Origin: CAVZBW01 sp963773635
GTDB lineage: Bacteria; Actinomycetota; Acidimicrobiia; Acidimicrobiales; RAAP-2
Direction: 5' to 3'
NCBI GenBank assembly: GCA_963773635.1
Contig: CAVZBW010000005.1
Location: forward strand, 2,232,001-2,296,000
Length of the DNA stretch: 64,000 nucleotides
Position 1 is the stretch's first letter. Each line of letters starts with the position of its first letter. The position numbers were made by a program, and so were the translations under genes. Under the pieces are notes generated by a model, which was not told the origin of the DNA, ran no database searches, and saw only the letters and a list, made by a program, of their open reading frames with translations. This document shows positions 61,442-64,000 of this stretch, in pieces.

Positions 61442-62620
61442 CTACCTCGGCAACGGCCCCCCGGCCACGGCCACGAGGATCCCCACCCCCGCGGCGGCGA
61501 GGAGCGTGACGACGATGCCTCGGCGTGCCACCAACAGCAGCACGGCGGCACCTCCGAGGACGGCGAATTGCCACGGCTCGGCGAGCGCACGCGCCAAGGG
61601 GATGGCGGCCCCGAAGATCGCGCCGATCGCTGCGGGGCCCGCCCCGTCGAGAAAGGTGCGGGCCCTGGCGTCGCGCCGCAGGCGGTCGAAGCGGCTGCCG
61701 CCGAGGAGGATGAAGGCGAACGAGGGGGAGAAGGCGACGACGGTGGCGAGCAGCGCCCCACCCACTCCGGCCGCGGCGTAGCCCACGACGGCCACCGTGA
61801 GCACGACGGGGCCCGGCGTGATCTGACCGAGGGCCACGGCGTTGAGAAAGCCCCCGTTGGTCATCCAGTGGTAGTGGTTGACGACGTCCGCCTGCATGAT
61901 CGGGATGATGACGAAGCCACCCCCGTAGGAGAGCGCCCCCACCTTGAAGGCGACCCAGACAAGTGACGCGAGGCCTCCGACAGCGATGGCGGCACCCAAG
62001 ACGAACACCGGCGCGAATCCGGACAGCGGCGGATGGGGTCGCACGAGCCGGCTCGCCAGCAGCTCGATCGCCCCGCAGCCGAGCAGGATCAGCACGAGCC
62101 AGGGACCGAGCGTGGCAGCTGCCGCACCGCCCGCGACCAGGTACACGATCCAGCGGGCCCTGCCCGAGCCCTGCATACGGCGCCAACTGGAGGGGACGAG
62201 GCTGCTACCGGCCTGCACGGCGACGGCGGCGACCGCAGCTCCGGCTCCCGCGCTGGCGCCCCTCACCCAATGGGGGGGTGACCCGGCGAGGAAGAGGGCG
62301 GAGAGCCCGAGGATCAGGATGAAGCCGGGAAGGATGAAGCTGGCCCCGCCGAGCAATGCCCCGACCCGGCCACGGAGCCGCCAGGCACAGTAGATGGCGA
62401 GCTGCGTCGAGGCCGGCCCGGGGAGCAGGTTGCACGCGGCGACCGCATCCTCGAAGTCCGTCGCTCCCATCCAGCCCCGGTCGCTCACGCAGAGCCGCCG
62501 CAAGAGCGCGATGTGCGTCGGGGGACCACCAAAGCCGGTGCACCCGATCCGTCCCCACTCCCGGGTGATCTCCCGGAGGCCGACGCGGTCCGGGTCCTGC
62601 GTGGGCTCGAGCCCGGTCAC
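61442..62620 (-). CDS. chrA: Chromate transporter-family protein (ChrA)
   Basis: A 392-residue CHR-family transporter of the bidomain type: the first domain starts LREITREWGRIGCTGFGGPPTHIALLRRLCV and NLLPGPASTQLAIYCAWRLRG, the second FKVGALSYGGGFVIIPIMQADVV and NAVALGQITPGPVVLTVAVVGY, both with the family's FGG and PGP motifs. It expels chromate, or, as here coupled to an ArsR-ArsC fusion, possibly another oxyanion. The GTG start overlaps the upstream gene's stop (GTGA). Confidence 0.87.
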   Translation of the reverse strand: MTGLEPTQDPDRVGLREITREWGRIGCTGFGGPPTHIALLRRLCVSDRGWMGATDFEDAVAACNLLPGPASTQLAIYCAWRLRGRVGALLGGASFILPGFILILGLSALFLAGSPPHWVRGASAGAGAAVAAVAVQAGSSLVPSSWRRMQGSGRARWIVYLVAGGAAAATLGPWLVLILLGCGAIELLASRLVRPHPPLSGFAPVFVLGAAIAVGGLASLVWVAFKVGALSYGGGFVIIPIMQADVVNHYHWMTNGGFLNAVALGQITPGPVVLTVAVVGYAAAGVGGALLATVVAFSPSFAFILLGGSRFDRLRRDARARTFLDGAGPAAIGAIFGAAIPLARALAEPWQFAVLGGAAVLLLVARRGIVVTLLAAAGVGILVAVAGGPLPR

Positions 62621-63453
62621 GACCCGACCTGCGCGGGAGTCGGACCCAGGGCGGCGAGCAGAAACCGGACCCGCGTCTCCAGCTCGTCGGCCGTGCGCTC
62701 GAAGGCGGGGTAGGTCTCGGCGTCGCTGCCGCCTCCGCGTGCCGGATCCGGGATGCTCCAATGGACGCGCCGCGGGTGGCCACGGAACTCCGGACAGACC
62801 TCTCGCACCTTGTCGCAGAGCGTGACGACGTGGTCGAAGCGCACCCGGCCAAAGACCCGCAGGTGCTTGGTGGATGCTCCGGCGATGTCGATCCCCCGTC
62901 GGGCCATGACCTCGACGGCATTCGGGTGCAGGGGCTTGGGGTGGCTCCCGGCGCTTCGCGCCTCGACACGCCCGGCGGAGAGACGGACGGCCAGCGCCTC
63001 GGCCATCTGGGACCGGGCGCTGTTCCCGGTGCAGAGGAACAGCAACCGCTGCACCCCACGAGCTGGCTCTCGGCGCGGCGCGGCGGTCCCGTGGGAGTCC
63101 GCGGTGGAATGAGCCGCCGCCGAGTCGACGGGCGGAGTGGCAGGCGCCTCGGGCGGTCCGAGCGCCGGGTGCAGGGCGCCCCCGGTTGCAGCCAGCAGCT
63201 CCCCGCATCGGAGGAGATCGACGTGATAGTAGGCACGCCGACCGTCCGCCGCGCTGGCCTGAGTGGTGACCAATCCCACTCGGCGAAGACGGGCCAGGTG
63301 GTACGAGACCAGGCTCTGGGGCTCGCCGACCAGGTCGGTCAGCTCACCGACCTGGCGGTCGCTCCCCACCAGCTCCTGCAACAAGCGCCAGCGCACCGGG
63401 TGCCCCGCCAGCTCCAGGAACGGAGGGGGTACGAGGTGGGCTCGGCCGTCCAC
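62617..63453 (-). CDS. ArsR-type repressor fused to ArsC-like low-MW phosphatase
   Basis: A 278-residue fusion. Residues ~10-95 are an ArsR winged helix (LAGHPVRWRLLQELVGSDRQVGELTDLVGEPQSLVSYHLARLRRVGLV); residues ~96-130 a Pro/Ala linker; residues ~135-275 a low-molecular-weight phosphatase/arsenate reductase with C141-x5-R147 (LFLCTGNSARSQMAEAL) and the Asp acid in WSIPDPARGGG. It could both reduce arsenate and repress its own operon. The metal-sensing Cys pattern of classic ArsR is not evident in the HTH half. GTG 63453 lies 23 bases from a perfect palindrome; GTGA overlap with chrA. Confidence 0.85.
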   Translation of the reverse strand: MDGRAHLVPPPFLELAGHPVRWRLLQELVGSDRQVGELTDLVGEPQSLVSYHLARLRRVGLVTTQASAADGRRAYYHVDLLRCGELLAATGGALHPALGPPEAPATPPVDSAAAHSTADSHGTAAPRREPARGVQRLLFLCTGNSARSQMAEALAVRLSAGRVEARSAGSHPKPLHPNAVEVMARRGIDIAGASTKHLRVFGRVRFDHVVTLCDKVREVCPEFRGHPRRVHWSIPDPARGGGSDAETYPAFERTADELETRVRFLLAALGPTPAQVGS

Positions 63454-63476
63454 GCAGAGGAGGATAGGCGACCCCT

Positions 63477-63510
63477 CGCCGATCCATCAATCTTGTTTGA
63501 TGGATCGGCG
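63477..63510. promoter_or_regulatory. Perfect 14-bp-arm palindrome, ArsR-type operator
   Basis: Arms CGCCGATCCATCAA and TTGATGGATCGGCG are perfectly complementary around a 6-base centre. The ATCAA-N6-TTGAT core is the usual ArsR/SmtB operator layout. It lies directly before the fusion gene start; it may also act as the terminator of the upstream minus-strand gene. Confidence 0.8.
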
Positions 63511-63521
63511 ACGGGTGAAGA

Positions 63522-63998
63522 TCAGGCCGGCAGGAGGCTCCGAGCGGGGCGGCTCTGCTCCCGCTCGTCGAGGAACGACCACCACGCGTCGGCAGCCTGG
63601 CGTGCGGCGACCCGGACAACGTCTTCGTCCCGCACGACGGCCTCGAGGGCATCGAGGGACCAGGCCCCGTGCCGCTCGTCCATGACGCCGTGCACGTCCC
63701 AGAATCGGGTTCCTCTTGGCGAGACGCCGTAGTGGCTGCGCAGACCGTTCGCCTTGGACGACGCGATCTGCGGGGCCTGCAGCTCGTAGGCCGCCAAGGC
63801 GGCGAGCGCACCGACCGGATCGGAGAGGGACCGATCGCGATAGAGGTCGACGAGCGCCTCCGTGGCGGGGGCCGCCTCGGCCGAGCTGCTTCCCCCCACC
63901 GCGGCCGTGAAGTCGTCGAACAGGGAGAGGTGCGAGGACGGCTCGCCGAGCTCGTCGGAGAGGTTGGCCTGCACGAGCGCCCGGGCGCCGGGGTCCTC
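63522..63998 (-). CDS. Heme-oxygenase-fold (CADD/PqqC-like, iron-containing redox enzyme) protein, C-terminal part
   Basis: The frame continues past the end of the window, so only the last ~158 residues are seen. The helical segment with AYELQAPQIASSKANGLRSHYGV and TRFWDVHGVMDERHGAWSL is the signature of CADD/PqqC-like heme-oxygenase-fold proteins, where E, H, D and H side chains bind iron. Members include the para-aminobenzoate synthase CADD and metallo-oxidases. The exact substrate is open. Separated from the ArsR-ArsC gene by the palindrome at 63477-63510. Confidence 0.75.
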   Translation of the reverse strand, partial: EDPGARALVQANLSDELGEPSSHLSLFDDFTAAVGGSSSAEAAPATEALVDLYRDRSLSDPVGALAALAAYELQAPQIASSKANGLRSHYGVSPRGTRFWDVHGVMDERHGAWSLDALEAVVRDEDVVRVAARQAADAWWSFLDEREQSRPARSLLPA

Positions 63999-64000
63999 CA

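Noticed and set aside
59501..61966. Long plus-strand open frame (~820 codons)
   Set aside because: It runs opposite the D,D-carboxypeptidase and chrA genes, is low-complexity Arg/Gly/Pro and has no homology features; a high-GC shadow frame.
63477..63510. Pure rho-independent terminator
   Set aside because: The ATCAA-N6-TTGAT core and position directly before an ArsR-type gene favour an operator, and no T-run follows on either strand; a double role is not excluded.

Overview
Organism. The window is a GC-rich (roughly two-thirds G+C) chromosomal stretch with tightly packed genes, frequent GTG/TTG starts and many 4-base stop/start overlaps. Its gene families (F420-type LLM oxidoreductases, a deazaflavin-dependent nitroreductase-like protein, a wax-ester/diacylglycerol acyltransferase, actinobacterial GH15 trehalase, mycothiol-type arsenate reductase, CsoR) point to an actinobacterium, plausibly class Acidimicrobiia; that placement is inference. 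I see no tRNA, rRNA, integrase, transposase or CRISPR array, and no gene-free stretch longer than about 260 bases.

Layout. 0-2.8 kb: a cut FAD oxidoreductase, a four-helix membrane protein and an FHA protein. 2.9-15 kb: mostly housekeeping and lipid genes (GH15 trehalase, NUDIX, a frameshifted LLM oxidoreductase, coaBC, WS/DGAT, an NCS1 permease, a dienelactone-hydrolase-like protein, TetR, an acyl-CoA synthetase). 15.0-30.9 kb: a pyridine-ring catabolic island. 30.9-38.8 kb: an SDR, a CsoR-controlled metal permease, SnoaL, Gfo/Idh, a methyltransferase and a UbiA-like protein. 38.8-42.6 kb: an arsenic operon (mycothiol-type ArsC, flavin disulfide reductase, aquaglyceroporin, ArsI) with a divergent arsR. 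43-61 kb: assorted oxidoreductases, SnoaL proteins, a di-iron/DUF362 fusion coupled to a methyltransferase, a palindromic repeat array, a sulfotransferase, a frameshifted LuxR-type regulator, BKACE and amidohydrolase genes, and a D,D-carboxypeptidase. 61.4-64 kb: chrA coupled to an ArsR-ArsC fusion under a perfect 14-bp palindrome, then a cut heme-oxygenase-fold protein.

The island. Plus strand (25.9-30.9 kb): a molybdenum hydroxylase with separate FAD, SRPBCC, 2Fe-2S and Mo subunits, followed by a coupled DHFR-like gene. Minus strand (23.9-15.5 kb): a split PEP-synthase-like pair whose sizes and phosphohistidine position resemble phenylphosphate synthase, an amidase, NicX (2,5-dihydroxypyridine dioxygenase), an NCS1 permease, NicD (N-formylmaleamate deformylase) and an HD-domain protein. 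IclR and GntR regulators lie between the two arms. This gene set matches what I recall of the 3-hydroxypyridine (3hpd) cluster of Ensifer adhaerens HP1, where a separate SRPBCC subunit, a PEP-utilizing protein and a pyruvate-phosphate-dikinase-like protein are needed for the first hydroxylation. Predicted route: uptake, ATP-dependent activation (hypothesis), hydroxylation to 2,5-dihydroxypyridine, ring opening by NicX, deformylation by NicD, amide hydrolysis to maleate. No NicC-type monooxygenase or maleate isomerase is present in the window.

Quality note. Three otherwise intact genes (LLM oxidoreductase near 6517, Mo subunit near 29002, LuxR regulator near 53650) each need a single-base correction to read through, so assembly error is at least as likely as true pseudogenes.
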